From an uncultured Collinsella sp. (GTDB lineage: Bacteria > Actinomycetota > Coriobacteriia > Coriobacteriales > Coriobacteriaceae): a DNA stretch of 31,461 bases. The stretch covers positions 1 to 31,461 of the forward strand of contig CAAEON010000059.1 of assembly GCA_900757615.1 (NCBI GenBank), written 5' to 3'. A program made the translations under genes and the position numbers. Positions 1-7,993 of this stretch are shown piece after piece. How positions within the stretch are numbered: the first letter of the stretch is position 1; each line of letters opens with the position of its first letter. The notes under the pieces were generated by a model, which saw only the letters and a list, made by a program, of their open reading frames with translations, was not told the origin of the DNA and searched no databases.

Positions 1-73
1 AAAGTCATAGATGCGGGCGTGTTGGCTAAAATGGGTCGGCTGGGATTGGTCAATCTCGGCCGACTATATTTGG

Positions 74-1111
74 CTAATATTTTTCGACGCTAACATCGTA
101 ATCATTGAGATAGCGGCGCAAGTCGTCGCTCTCAACCTGGGTATAAGGCTTAGCAAGCGCTGTGTTCATATGCCGTAAGGTTGCCTCATAGTATGCAATG
201 GTTTTAGGAGAGCATCCCTCGACCTCTTTAGCGGTGAGAAAGAGCGCAAGCAGATCTTGCCCTGGCTCTGTTTGTTTCGGTCCGAGTGCCCGTCTAAGCG
301 TAATGGTTAGATGTTTGAGCTGGTGTGGGTCGAGAAGGCCCTGCATTTCCGAAAGTACGGTATTGATGACAGTTTCCACGCTGTTCCTTTCGTCGAGTAC
401 GATAGCCACAGTGTGGACGGCGCGTTGTACATAGTGAAGTAAATGGCTATTTAGCTGCGTGAGGCTAACCTCTGAAACATCAATCTCGCCCGACATGAGT
501 TTGGGGAGAAGAGCGTCACGAAGAGCAGCCAGTTTTCGGTTCTGTGTCGAATTCTGAACAATCTGTTCTCTCAATGGCTCTGCAATAGTATTAAATCTCT
601 CGAGATCTCCTCTTGCAGGAATAGGCACGTTCAACGCTTCCAAATCGCCTTTTCCCATATGCGCGACGGTAGTACCAGAGGCGTAGTTCTGGATGAAAGC
701 CAACAATGGGTTCAATGCCATAAGCAAATAACTTCTTGAAACTCCCGAATTGGCAGCGGGCTCGAACAGGCAAACTCGCTGATTCAGTACAGCCATTTCA
801 CCCTGCCAGAGACATGGCGTGAATTCGGCATCCATTCCCGCTAAAACGTCACCAGGATGTACGAATACCCTTTTTGGATGAGCCTCATTTGTCCAATACT
901 GCGGAGAGAAGGTGCTCAAATCACGTATGCGGATCAGGGGATACCCTACCTTTTCCTCGTTAAACAAGGCAGACTTGAACGCTGCTCCATAAACAACATC
1001 AGCAATGTCATAAATTGACCCGAGGGTTAACTTGTTGCAGCAGAAGGAATGTTGGTACTGAACATTCATCAACTCAAGTAAATAGCCATTTAGCTGAAGC
1101 CCTACGACCAT
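74..1111 (-). CDS. HsdS half-subunit (one target-recognition domain) fused to a truncated tyrosine recombinase
   Basis: The N-terminal ~200 residues match one type I restriction S-subunit domain: a target-recognition domain with VYGAAFKSALF, PLIRIRDLS, HPGDVLAGMDAEF and LNQRVCLF, then the conserved helix and the CR ending LRDALLPKLMSGEIDVSEV. A full HsdS has two such domains; only one is here. The frame then continues into the N-terminal SAM-like core-binding domain of a phage-type integrase (FLTAKEVEGCSPKTIAYYEA, then DDLRRYLNDY) and stops at 74. The catalytic R-H-R-Y domain is therefore absent. The frame is open further upstream to 1189, but that part crosses the terminator of the preceding gene, so ATG 1111 is preferred; no strong ribosome binding site is seen. 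It may be a silent cassette of an invertible hsdS locus, or a recombination remnant. The domain identity is secure; expression is doubtful. Confidence 0.7.
   Translation of the reverse strand: MVVGLQLNGYLLELMNVQYQHSFCCNKLTLGSIYDIADVVYGAAFKSALFNEEKVGYPLIRIRDLSTFSPQYWTNEAHPKRVFVHPGDVLAGMDAEFTPCLWQGEMAVLNQRVCLFEPAANSGVSRSYLLMALNPLLAFIQNYASGTTVAHMGKGDLEALNVPIPARGDLERFNTIAEPLREQIVQNSTQNRKLAALRDALLPKLMSGEIDVSEVSLTQLNSHLLHYVQRAVHTVAIVLDERNSVETVINTVLSEMQGLLDPHQLKHLTITLRRALGPKQTEPGQDLLALFLTAKEVEGCSPKTIAYYEATLRHMNTALAKPYTQVESDDLRRYLNDYDVSVEKY
437..457. repeat. Recombination-site-like repeat, copy 1 (3' edge of the HsdS domain)
   Basis: This is one of two 21-bp segments that match at 19 of 21 positions in direct orientation with 1076-1096. 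The 12-bp core here is AAATGGCTATTT, the exact reverse complement of the core in the other copy. In frame it encodes QLNSHLL, just after the end of the HsdS CR. Confidence 0.7.
1076..1096. repeat. Recombination-site-like repeat, copy 2 (5' edge of the HsdS domain)
   Basis: This is the partner of 437-457. The core is AAATAGCCATTT and it encodes QLNGYLL just before the target-recognition domain. The arms (aagt and agct on either side of AAAT/ATTT) are near-symmetric, as expected for a site bound by two recombinase protomers. The two copies exactly bracket the single target-recognition domain. Confidence 0.7.
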
Positions 1112-1134
1112 TCGGATGCCATATCCCCGCAATA

Positions 1135-1174
1135 CAAAAAACGGGGCAGCTCGCGCTCCTGCGAACTGCCCCGT
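1135..1174 (-). terminator. Rho-independent terminator of the double zinc-ribbon gene
   Basis: Read on the minus strand, ACGGGGCAGTTCGC pairs with GCGAGCTGCCCCGT (one G-T wobble) and is followed by a run of T. It lies about 45 bp beyond the stop codon at 1217 and argues against translation of the HsdS frame from further upstream. Confidence 0.85.
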
Positions 1175-1216
1175 ATCCCCGGCCATCACGCTACAGCGCC
1201 AACCAGCGCCACTCCC

Positions 1217-2554
1217 CTACTTCCCAAATAGCGCACCCAGCAGGCCGCGGCGCTTGGGCTTTTCCTCTCGATAGGAACCCTCGGCAGCTGCCACCATCTG
1301 ATGCTGCTGCTCGCCGCCTCCACGGCGCACGATCTGGTATAGGAAGGGCGATTTAACGTATTTGACCTCGATGGGCGTGGCGTGCACGGTGCTTTCGCTC
1401 GACAGCATCACGTTGGGATTGAGCGGCGCCACCACATGCGTCTCGCGCTTGTCGCTAAACACTACCGCTGCCGCACGACCTGTCTGGCCGTTTACGGCAA
1501 TGCGCACCTGCTCGCCATCGCGGCTGTCCGACGCGGGACGATCGACAAAGTAGACCGGCACCATCACCAGGCCATCCTTGTGCTTGCGGGCCTTGCGCGC
1601 CCACGTTCGGATGCTCTTTTTATTGAGCCCCAGCACCGCCTCGGCATCGTTGCCCGCAATGTCGAGCGCCAGCTTATCAATGACCACCTGGTCCTTGGTG
1701 GATGCATCGACGGAAACGACGCGGAAGTCGCCTTCCTGCATGGCCGGGTCAAACGGCCCCACCTTGCCAAAGTCCCACGGCTCCAAAATGCCCATAAGGC
1801 GAACGTCCAGGTAGTTGGCCCGGGGGTATACCCAGTCGAGCACCTCGTAGTACACCAGGGTCTCCTTGCTCAGCCCTTTGCCCGGGAAGGACGCCATCAT
1901 GCGCAGATCCGCCAGCGCCATGGGGAAATAGAAGAGCATCATGTCATTTTGAATCGCGTCTTCCACGTCGTGCCCGGCGAAGGCGTCGGGGTACTGGCGC
2001 ATCAGCTGCAGCGCGTTGGCACGTGCCTGCTGCGGCGACACCTCACAGGGGACGCCCTGTTCGGGAACGTATTCGGCACCCACGCCCATGGTCAGGCGCT
2101 TACTAAACGTGCCGGGCTTGAGAAGGTCGGCCACGCCAATCTTGTTGCCGCAAGACGGGCACTCAAACACGCGCTGGGTCGATGACCCCTCAAAGGACGC
2201 GCCGCAGAAGGAGCAGGGAATGCTCACGTGCGTCGCCTCTTGGAACTCCTGCGCCGTTCCGCGATCTTCCCACAACAGATGCTCAAGAACCGACTGATTG
2301 CACCAGTACGAATTGAAGAAATACCAGTCCGGGTCCTCTGGGCGCTCGAGCTGCGAGACGTGCGCGAGCTTGAGCAGCCCGTCAACCACCGTCAGCGGCG
2401 TATGACGGATATCCAGGGCGCTCTTGGGCTCTCCGGCGTCCGCTTGCCACGGAATAACCGTTTCGCAATAGGCGCACTCAAAGCTGCGCTTTGCCTGGTG
2501 CGAATACATGGGGCCGCCGCAGTTTTGGCATTTAATGGCAAACATCTCGTCCAC
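1217..2554 (-). CDS. Double zinc-ribbon protein of unknown function
   Basis: A 445-residue protein with two CxxC...CxxC zinc ribbons: C9-C12 with C27-C30 at the N-terminus, and a second pair near residues 110-132 (CSFC ... CPSCG). No membrane segment is evident. The body is acidic and contains no motif I recognise, and the C-terminus is basic (EEKPKRRGLLGALFGK). GTG at 2554 was chosen because AAAGGAGG sits 8 nt upstream; the frame stays open to 2740 but has no such site. Tandem zinc ribbons on a soluble body are common in uncharacterised actinobacterial proteins, and a specific role cannot be given. The gene is divergent from the cation transporter and has its own terminator. Confidence 0.75.
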   Translation of the reverse strand: MDEMFAIKCQNCGGPMYSHQAKRSFECAYCETVIPWQADAGEPKSALDIRHTPLTVVDGLLKLAHVSQLERPEDPDWYFFNSYWCNQSVLEHLLWEDRGTAQEFQEATHVSIPCSFCGASFEGSSTQRVFECPSCGNKIGVADLLKPGTFSKRLTMGVGAEYVPEQGVPCEVSPQQARANALQLMRQYPDAFAGHDVEDAIQNDMMLFYFPMALADLRMMASFPGKGLSKETLVYYEVLDWVYPRANYLDVRLMGILEPWDFGKVGPFDPAMQEGDFRVVSVDASTKDQVVIDKLALDIAGNDAEAVLGLNKKSIRTWARKARKHKDGLVMVPVYFVDRPASDSRDGEQVRIAVNGQTGRAAAVVFSDKRETHVVAPLNPNVMLSSESTVHATPIEVKYVKSPFLYQIVRRGGGEQQHQMVAAAEGSYREEKPKRRGLLGALFGK

Positions 2555-2581
2555 GGAAACGTCCTCCTTTGCACAGGGCTG

Positions 2582-2600
2582 TCGACATTCAGTATGTCGA
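2582..2600. promoter_or_regulatory. Perfect inverted repeat, possible operator between divergent genes
   Basis: TCGACAT and ATGTCGA are separated by 5 nt, 28 bp upstream of the GTG start of the zinc-ribbon gene. This is the size and symmetry of a dimeric repressor site, but no clear -35/-10 pair is seen with it. Confidence 0.35.
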
Positions 2601-2815
2601 GCAAATCGGCGCGTGCCCATACCCATGTGGCCCAAAATGGAGCACTCGGTCGAACGGGAAGGCGCAGTGAACTCGAACGCGCGTGGGCAGTCGTCCCCCT
2701 CCGCCTCGCACCCGTTAGTGCCGGTAGACCATTGCTGCATTTTCTGAGCATCGGTACACGCTGCGCCTGCGCGAGCTACACTATCTCCTTAAACATGATT
2801 GTGAGGACGATCGTT

Positions 2816-3997
2816 ATGCTATTTGTAAATCGGCTGGTACATACGCTTGTTCCGGGCAGCGAAAGCGAGCCGGTCGATACCTCCTGCCGCACCAACGCGG
2901 GCTTTGCCGCAAGCCTCATCTGCATTGGCCTCAACATCACCCTGTGCCTGGCCAAGGGCATCGCGGGCCTGCTCGCCGGCTCCGTCTCGCTTATCGCCGA
3001 TGCCTTCAACAACCTCTCCGACGCCTCGAGCAACATCGTGAGCCTGCTCGGATTCCGCCTTGCCAGCCGCCCGGCCGACGAAGGCCACCCCTACGGCCAC
3101 GGCCGCTACGAGTACCTCGCCGGCCTGGTTGTCGCCGTCCTGGTTTGCGCCGTCGGCATCAACCTGATCCTGGAGTCGGTCACCAAGATCATCAAGCCCT
3201 CGCCCACCGCGTATTCGGCACTCTCCATGGCAGCCCTTATCCTGTCCATGCTCGTCAAGTTTTGGATGGCGGCGTTCAACCGCACGCTGGGCAACCGCAT
3301 CGATTCCGAGACGCTTATCGCCACGGCGCAGGATTCCAAAAACGACGTCATTACCTCGGCCTCGGTCCTGGCCGCAGCGCTTATTTCGCAGACGACCGGC
3401 TTTGACCTCGATGGCTGGGCAGGCCTGGGCGTGGGCATCTTCATCTGCATCAGCGGCATGGGCCTGGTGCGCGACGCCATCAGCCCGCTGTTGGGGCAAG
3501 CGCCCGACCCCAAGCTCGTCCAGGCAATCCGCGACAAGATCATGTCGTATCCGCAGGTCCTAGGCACGCACGACCTCATGGTGCACGACTACGGCCCCGG
3601 TCGGCAATTTGCCAGTGCGCACGTGGAAATGCCCGGCGAGGGCGATGCGTTTGAACATCACGAGATCCTGGACACCATCGAGCACGATATCAAACGGCAG
3701 ATGGGCATCGGTATCACGCTGCACTGCGACCCCATCGCCACCACCGGTGACGACCTGCGCGGCTGGGTCAAGCGCGGCATAGCGCAAATCGATCCCGCGC
3801 TCTCCATCCACGACCTGCACGAGCACGACGGGTTCGTTTCGTTTGACCTGGTGCGTCCCGACGGTTTTGACATATCCGACGAGGAGCTGCTGGAGCTCGT
3901 CACGCGCATCGTGCACGAGCGCAGGCCCGACGCCTCGTGCGTCGTCACATTTGACTCGGGCTTCAGCTCGCCCGAGCGTCCAGCCGAGCAGCTGTAA
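2816..3997 (+). CDS. Cation diffusion facilitator (CDF) family metal exporter
   Basis: A 393-residue inner-membrane transporter with the CDF layout: about six hydrophobic segments, then a cytosolic metal-binding domain from around residue 225. The second membrane segment carries ADAFNNLSDASSN and the fifth TAQDSKNDVITSA, so the transport site reads N-x-x-x-D plus D-x-x-x-D rather than the H/D pairs of zinc CDFs. That set is closer to manganese-type exporters, so Mn(II) efflux is a reasonable inference. GHPYGHGRYEYLA is the conserved loop of the family. ATG 2816 follows GAGGA by 8 nt; longer open frame upstream is the opposite strand of the zinc-ribbon gene. The protein ends beyond the usual CDF C-terminus with an extra ~85 residues. 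Family assignment is firm; metal choice is not. Confidence 0.9.
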   Translation: MLFVNRLVHTLVPGSESEPVDTSCRTNAGFAASLICIGLNITLCLAKGIAGLLAGSVSLIADAFNNLSDASSNIVSLLGFRLASRPADEGHPYGHGRYEYLAGLVVAVLVCAVGINLILESVTKIIKPSPTAYSALSMAALILSMLVKFWMAAFNRTLGNRIDSETLIATAQDSKNDVITSASVLAAALISQTTGFDLDGWAGLGVGIFICISGMGLVRDAISPLLGQAPDPKLVQAIRDKIMSYPQVLGTHDLMVHDYGPGRQFASAHVEMPGEGDAFEHHEILDTIEHDIKRQMGIGITLHCDPIATTGDDLRGWVKRGIAQIDPALSIHDLHEHDGFVSFDLVRPDGFDISDEELLELVTRIVHERRPDASCVVTFDSGFSSPERPAEQL

Positions 3998-4006
3998 TCG
4001 ACAGCA

Positions 4007-4075
4007 AAACGGGACGCAGGACCGCCGACCAATGCGCCTATGCGCCCGGCCACGCGACCCTGCGCCCCGTTTTTG
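4007..4075. terminator. Bidirectional terminator between convergent genes
   Basis: AAACGGGACGCAGG pairs with CCTGCGCCCCGTTT across a long, partly paired loop. T-runs follow on both strands (TTTTT on plus, TTTT on minus). It lies between the stop of the CDF gene and the stop of the convergent membrane-protein gene. Confidence 0.7.
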
Positions 4076-4107
4076 TTTGCACTGCTAAGGCTCTAGCCGC
4101 TCGACCG

Positions 4108-5070
4108 CTAGTTCCCCTGCGCGCCCGAAATGCCGTTTTGCAGGGCATCCCAGGCGTTCGTTGCCATATCGCCCAGGTTCTGCGCGGTATCGCCGAGGTT
4201 CTGAGCCGTGTCGCCCAATTGCTGGGCCTTATCTCCCAGCTCCTGGGCCTTGTTGCTCAGGTCCTCCAGCGTGTTGGAGCTCGAGCTGTCCGCGCCGCCC
4301 TGGTCGCCGGACGCATTACCCGACGATCCGTCCTTGCGCGTAAGCTGAATCTCGAGGTTACCGTTGTCGTTATAGTAGGCAGACGTCACGACCCAGTTGG
4401 CGTCGACAACGGGCGTCGAGCCGTCGTCGGTCAGAATCACGGCATTCGAAAGATCGGCCCCGCGCGACTTGAGGAGCTTCTTGGCGTTGGACCAGTACTG
4501 ACCCGGGATATCGCTCAGGTCGACGGTGCCGGACTGGGTAGTCTCGGTCTGCTCGGCCGTGGTATCAGTCGTGGCGCCCCGCTTGTTGAGCATGCCCGAC
4601 ACGATGGCAAACACAACCGACAGGGCAAAGAAGATTGCCAGCACGATCAGGATTTTCTTGATCACGCTCGACGAACGCGAAGGCTTCTTCTCCTCGTCCT
4701 CGCCATACTGAGGGATGGACTTGGGATACTCGCGATAGGGCTGGCGCGCATACGGATCGCGTGACTCATAACGGGGCCGGGCCTGCGCCGTGCGCGGCAT
4801 ATATGTCGTCTGCTGAGGTTGCGGAATGGGGTTTTGCAGCAGGTCATCATAAGGGTCTGCCGCCGCATTGCCGTAGGGGCTCTGCGACGAGGTACCATAC
4901 GGGTCCTGCGCTGCGTTTCCGTAATTCACAACGCGCGTGGGATCGGCCGACGCCTGCGTCGTATCGGGGGCAGCGTAGCCGGGATTCGGCACGACGCAGG
5001 TCTCATCGGCGCCATTGCCCGTCCGCGGGGAGCCGTAGCCACCCATTACGGTCGTCTTATCCTGGTCCAT
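4108..5070 (-). CDS. Single-pass membrane protein with PASTA-like extracellular domain and heptad repeats
   Basis: A 320-residue protein. Residues 1-130 are a disordered Pro/Tyr/Gly/Gln-rich cytosolic tail with repeats such as DPYG and SPYGNAA. About residues 137-162 form one membrane helix (IKKILIVLAIFFALSVVF) preceded by a basic stretch. The outside part has a PASTA-like domain (IPGQYWSNAKKLLKSRGADL, then NWVVTSAYYNDNGNLEIQL), a short Ser/Gly linker, and consecutive 7-residue repeats of the LGDTAQN type that should form an amphipathic coiled coil. GGAAAGGA lies 8 nt before the ATG. PASTA domains usually bind cell-wall material, so an envelope role is inferred; no enzyme domain is present. 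The repeats are also visible as 21-bp DNA repeats at about 4160-4240. Confidence 0.75.
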   Translation of the reverse strand: MDQDKTTVMGGYGSPRTGNGADETCVVPNPGYAAPDTTQASADPTRVVNYGNAAQDPYGTSSQSPYGNAAADPYDDLLQNPIPQPQQTTYMPRTAQARPRYESRDPYARQPYREYPKSIPQYGEDEEKKPSRSSSVIKKILIVLAIFFALSVVFAIVSGMLNKRGATTDTTAEQTETTQSGTVDLSDIPGQYWSNAKKLLKSRGADLSNAVILTDDGSTPVVDANWVVTSAYYNDNGNLEIQLTRKDGSSGNASGDQGGADSSSSNTLEDLSNKAQELGDKAQQLGDTAQNLGDTAQNLGDMATNAWDALQNGISGAQGN

Positions 5071-5115
5071 GCAACGATTCCTTTCCGTCGCCCGTAAGCA
5101 TCAAGTTATCCATGC

Positions 5116-5141
5116 ATTCTACCCGCGCAAAAGCCTATGAT
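5116..5141. promoter_or_regulatory. Divergent -10 elements between 4108-5070 and 5209-5445
   Basis: TATGAT at 5136-5141 (plus) and TAGAAT read on minus at 5116-5121 are good -10 boxes at plausible distances from the two divergent genes. The matching -35 boxes are weak. Confidence 0.35.
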
Positions 5142-5208
5142 GGGCAAAGGTCGTCGGTATCTACAAGACATGCGCGGCCGACGGTCATAAGCGAATCGAG
5201 GATACGTC

Positions 5209-5445
5209 ATGGCAAATAGCAAGCTCATCAAAGACACGACGCGCGCCGAACGCGAGGAGATCATTAAGCTGGCACTCGCGGGCTGTGGTAACGGCAGCTG
5301 CGACAATTGCGGAAGCTGCAGCTTGGGAGCCGGCGATCCATATGGCACCTACCAGCCCTACATTGACGGCGAGATGGAAATCGCCGACATCAATATGATG
5401 GTCGCCGAGCGCAACGCCAAACTCTTCGGCCTCCAGCGCGGCTAA
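5209..5445 (+). CDS. Small Cys-rich protein, unknown function
   Basis: A 78-residue soluble protein starting MANSKLIKDTTRAEREEI. Cysteines at 26, 31, 34 and 37 (C-x4-C-x2-C-x2-C, with intervening Gly, Asn and Ser) could hold a zinc ion or an iron-sulfur cluster. The N-terminal helix is charged, and the C-terminal half has DPYGTYQPYIDGEMEIADIN. GAGG lies 7 nt before the ATG. It stands alone, divergent from the PASTA-like gene and followed by the first long-stem element. I do not recognise the family. The intact frame, ribosome binding site and normal composition support a real gene. Confidence 0.7.
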   Translation: MANSKLIKDTTRAEREEIIKLALAGCGNGSCDNCGSCSLGAGDPYGTYQPYIDGEMEIADINMMVAERNAKLFGLQRG

Positions 5446-5471
5446 TGATCCCTTCTTGGGCTGTGCACCAA

Positions 5472-5620
5472 AAAATGCGCCCATCTACTACGTTTAACCC
5501 AAGGGTGCCAACCATAGCCATATTTGCGTTAACAAAACCGCAGGTAAACGTCTTGCCACATTGTTAAAAAACGCTCCATGGTCGGTCCAACCCTGACAAA
5601 CGTAGTAGATGGGCGCTTTT
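5472..5620. ncRNA. Long-stem element A (candidate structured RNA)
   Basis: Arms of 22-24 nt at 5472-5495 and 5598-5620 are complementary apart from one bulged base. The loop carries AACAAAACCGCAGGTA at 5531-5546 and ATGGTCG at 5578-5584. Element B (7697-7856) has the same loop blocks at the same spacings but a different, still complementary stem. It fills most of the 292-bp gap between two convergent genes. Minus-strand reading gives a run of six T after the stem, so it could also stop transcription. Strand of any RNA is not known. Confidence 0.55.
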
Positions 5621-5669
5621 CGTGGCGCGGCTGGCCCAGATAGCTTATTTCGGAGCCAATTTGAATCAA

Positions 5670-5712
5670 AAAGTCCCCGGCAGCGCTGCGTTTTGCGTCA
5701 CCGGGGGACTTT
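5670..5712 (-). terminator. Rho-independent terminator of the zinc-ribbon membrane gene
   Basis: On the minus strand, AAAGTCCCCCGG pairs with CCGGGGACTTT with a partly paired loop and is followed by further T and GATTC. It lies 25 bp downstream of the stop at 5738. Confidence 0.8.
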
Positions 5713-5737
5713 GTAATTCGCTTCTTGCGGCTTTACT

Positions 5738-7593
5738 CTACTCGTTGGGTACGTACGTGGCCCTAGCCCGCTCGGGCGTTACGTCCTGACCGCAGGAATA
5801 GCTCGAATCGAAGGCGTGCGCAACCAAGTCGTGGGTATCCCATGCCATGCAGTCAAACTCGCCAGTATCGAGGACAACGATATAGCCCTTGCCATCGTAG
5901 TAGAAATGATCCTCGGTGTAGTTATCGTCATCGTCGATGTTGTCTTCGGACACGGAGTCCATATCCGGCTTTGCCGTCCTAATTGCCTGCTTGGCCTCAC
6001 TCTTGAGGGTGTCAAACGAAAGCCCGTGCTGCGCAAGCGAGTCCTCGAGCGAAACCTGCTCACCCGTCTTGAGGTTGTAGAACGCCGACCTCGTCTTCTG
6101 CACCGATCGATACGGAGGCTGATAACTGCTGGTGAACGTACGCACGCAAGCGATATCGCCGTCAATCGAGACGATCTCGGCGGTATACATCATGGTCACG
6201 CGGCTGTCTTCGTCATCCATCGAGGCCTGCTTGCTCGCATCGAGCGTGTCCGCAACGAGTTGAACCATATCTTTGTTGAACTTGGCGACGCCCACGCCCT
6301 GGCCCTTTACCTGAGGATAGGTCCATGTAGCCGAAATCTGGCACGTGTCATCGGGGGACGGATTCAGCGGGCCCTCGCCAACCGCGGCCGTAAAGTTGAC
6401 ATCCTGCGTGGCAGAGACGGCCTCGTAGCTCGCCTGCGCATCGTCAGAGTCCTTCGACTTCAGCTGCTCCAGCGTCGTGGCCACCGTTGCGATGGTTTCG
6501 TTTACCGAATCCTTATCGTAAACTAGCACGCCATAAACGCCAGAAAAAGGAGCGAAAGACACATACGCCTGATGGGGAGCCACACTAACATCCGGCGTAT
6601 AGACCTTCTCAATCTTGCCATTCTTATACGCCCAGACTTCAAGATGCGCAGCGGCCGCGTTATCCACACGGTCCACCGGTTCATCGGAATACTCAATCAG
6701 TAGCTCATCTTGGCCGTCGCCATCAAAGTCAACAAGTTTGGCATAGGCAACACCCTGGGCTCCATACGTAGATTGAGAATCATCAATCTCGACAGCCTCG
6801 CCTTCGCCGTACTTCTTCTGGTACTCGAGGATCTTGTCGGTGAACAGCTCGTTTGCCGTCTTGACCGCCGCCTTGGCAGAAGCCTTGGCCTCCTTCTTGG
6901 ACTGCGTGAGCTCAACGCTCTTAGGAGCGTCCGGACCTTCCTTGGTGTAATCCACCTTCATGGTGCTGGTGCTCTTCTTTTTGCCCTTGCCCGAGGTGAT
7001 GGTCATCTGGTACTTCTGGTCGGCAACTCGCCAAAGTCTTCCATGGCAAAGCCGTCCTCGCCATCGACCTTGATGGTGTAGCTCTTGCCCTTGCCATTCG
7101 CGGGCGCCAGCTCGACGGTATAGCTCTTGAGCTTTTTGCCCTTGCTGTTTTTGGGCAGGATCTTGGTCTCGCACGCGCAGACAACATAGCCCTTGCCACC
7201 CGAGGTTACCTCGGAAGATGCACCGATACGCGGCACAATCACGATAGCGGCAACAATGGCGACAACGGCCACACCGCCGATAACGGCCGCGACAATGCGA
7301 CCCCTGTGCTTGGGCTTCTTGGGCTGAGGTGTCAGATCGAACGACTCAGCGGGCTCGGAGAACGGCTGCTCATATTGAGGCTGTGCCGCCATGTGAGCCG
7401 GAGCACCTTGCGCGGCCTGCCGCCCCGCAGGAGCTGATGAACGCGCGGGCGCAGCAGGGTCGCCCGCCGGCGCACCCCCTTCCGGAAACGCCACAGGCTC
7501 CGCCTGGTCCTCAACTCCGCCCACGCGAGCGCCGCAGCTCGTGCAAAACGTGGAGCCATCGGGTATCTGAGCTCCGCACTTGGTGCAATACAT
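5738..7593 (-). pseudogene. Zinc-ribbon membrane protein with RsiV/DUF3298-like outside domain, frameshifted
   Basis: Two adjacent frames together make one protein of about 618 residues. The first part (7593 to about 7022) starts MYCTKCGAQIPDGSTFCTSCG, a zinc ribbon with C3, C6, C17 and C20. It continues with a Pro/Ala-rich linker and a membrane helix (VAAVIGGVAVVAIVAAIVIV). The extracellular part runs to FGELP and then meets a premature stop. The other frame resumes at DQKYQMTITSGKGKKK and runs to 5738. Restoring one C near 7021-7023 of the plus strand rejoins FGELP to DQKYQ. The outside part has a calcium-loop-like DFDGDGQDELL and ends with FYNLKTGEQVSLEDSL and later motifs resembling DUF3298/RsiV domains. 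This is either a real frameshift or a base-call error, since both halves look well preserved. Its role may be envelope sensing, as an inference. Confidence 0.75.
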
Positions 7594-7696
7594 CGCATCT
7601 CCCGTCTCTCATCGCGGCCGCAATGCGCCCACGCAGTTCTACCAACTACACCGTACGAGAGAAATCGTGATTCTTGTTGCGCAACATTGCCGCCAC

Positions 7697-7856
7697 GTCC
7701 AAAACTAAGCCGGTTTACTACGATAAATCGCCCGAACCTGAGCACGTTACTTTACAGAAAAACAAAACCGCAGGTAGACGAATCGGTCATTATCGGAAAA
7801 TCCAGATATGGTCGAGGTATACCAATTCATCGTAGTAAACCGGCATAGTTTTGGAC
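7697..7856. ncRNA. Long-stem element B (candidate structured RNA)
   Basis: Arms of 28 nt at 7697-7724 and 7829-7856 are complementary at 27 positions. The loop has AACAAAACCGCAGGTA at 7761-7776 and ATGGTCG at 7808-7814, matching element A in sequence and spacing. It occupies the middle of the 400-bp gap between the zinc-ribbon membrane gene and fhs. The rest of that gap holds the fhs terminator and a short repeat (7914-7936). No coding frame is shared with element A. Confidence 0.55.
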
Positions 7857-7913
7857 GAACGAGCCCATACGGAAAGCCTCATTGACCCAACAGCCGCAAA
7901 ATGATCCGTTTTT

Positions 7914-7936
7914 CTCCGTCCCCTTGGGATCAAAAA
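7914..7936. repeat. Terminator-adjacent repeat, copy 1
   Basis: This 23-bp segment, CTCCGTCCCC then TT then GGGATCAAAAA, matches 29059-29081 at 21 of 23 positions. The two differences are TT versus AA in the middle. Both copies lie exactly on the T-tract side of a minus-strand terminator. Confidence 0.6.
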
Positions 7937-7969
7937 GCCCCGCCGGGCCTTGGTAGGCGCGACGGGGCG
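7932..7969 (-). terminator. Rho-independent terminator of fhs
   Basis: On the minus strand, GCCCCGTCGCGCC pairs imperfectly with the GGCCCGGCGGGGC side and is followed by TTTTTG. It lies 25 bp past the fhs stop codon. Confidence 0.8.
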
Positions 7970-7993
7970 GGCAAGCGGCTATGAGCGGCAGGC

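Noticed and set aside
2228..2815. N-terminal extension of the CDF transporter frame
   Set aside because: It overlaps the opposite-strand zinc-ribbon gene and has no ribosome binding site; ATG 2816 has one.
7594..7690. Possible tRNA or short gene next to element B
   Set aside because: No cloverleaf and no start with a ribosome binding site.
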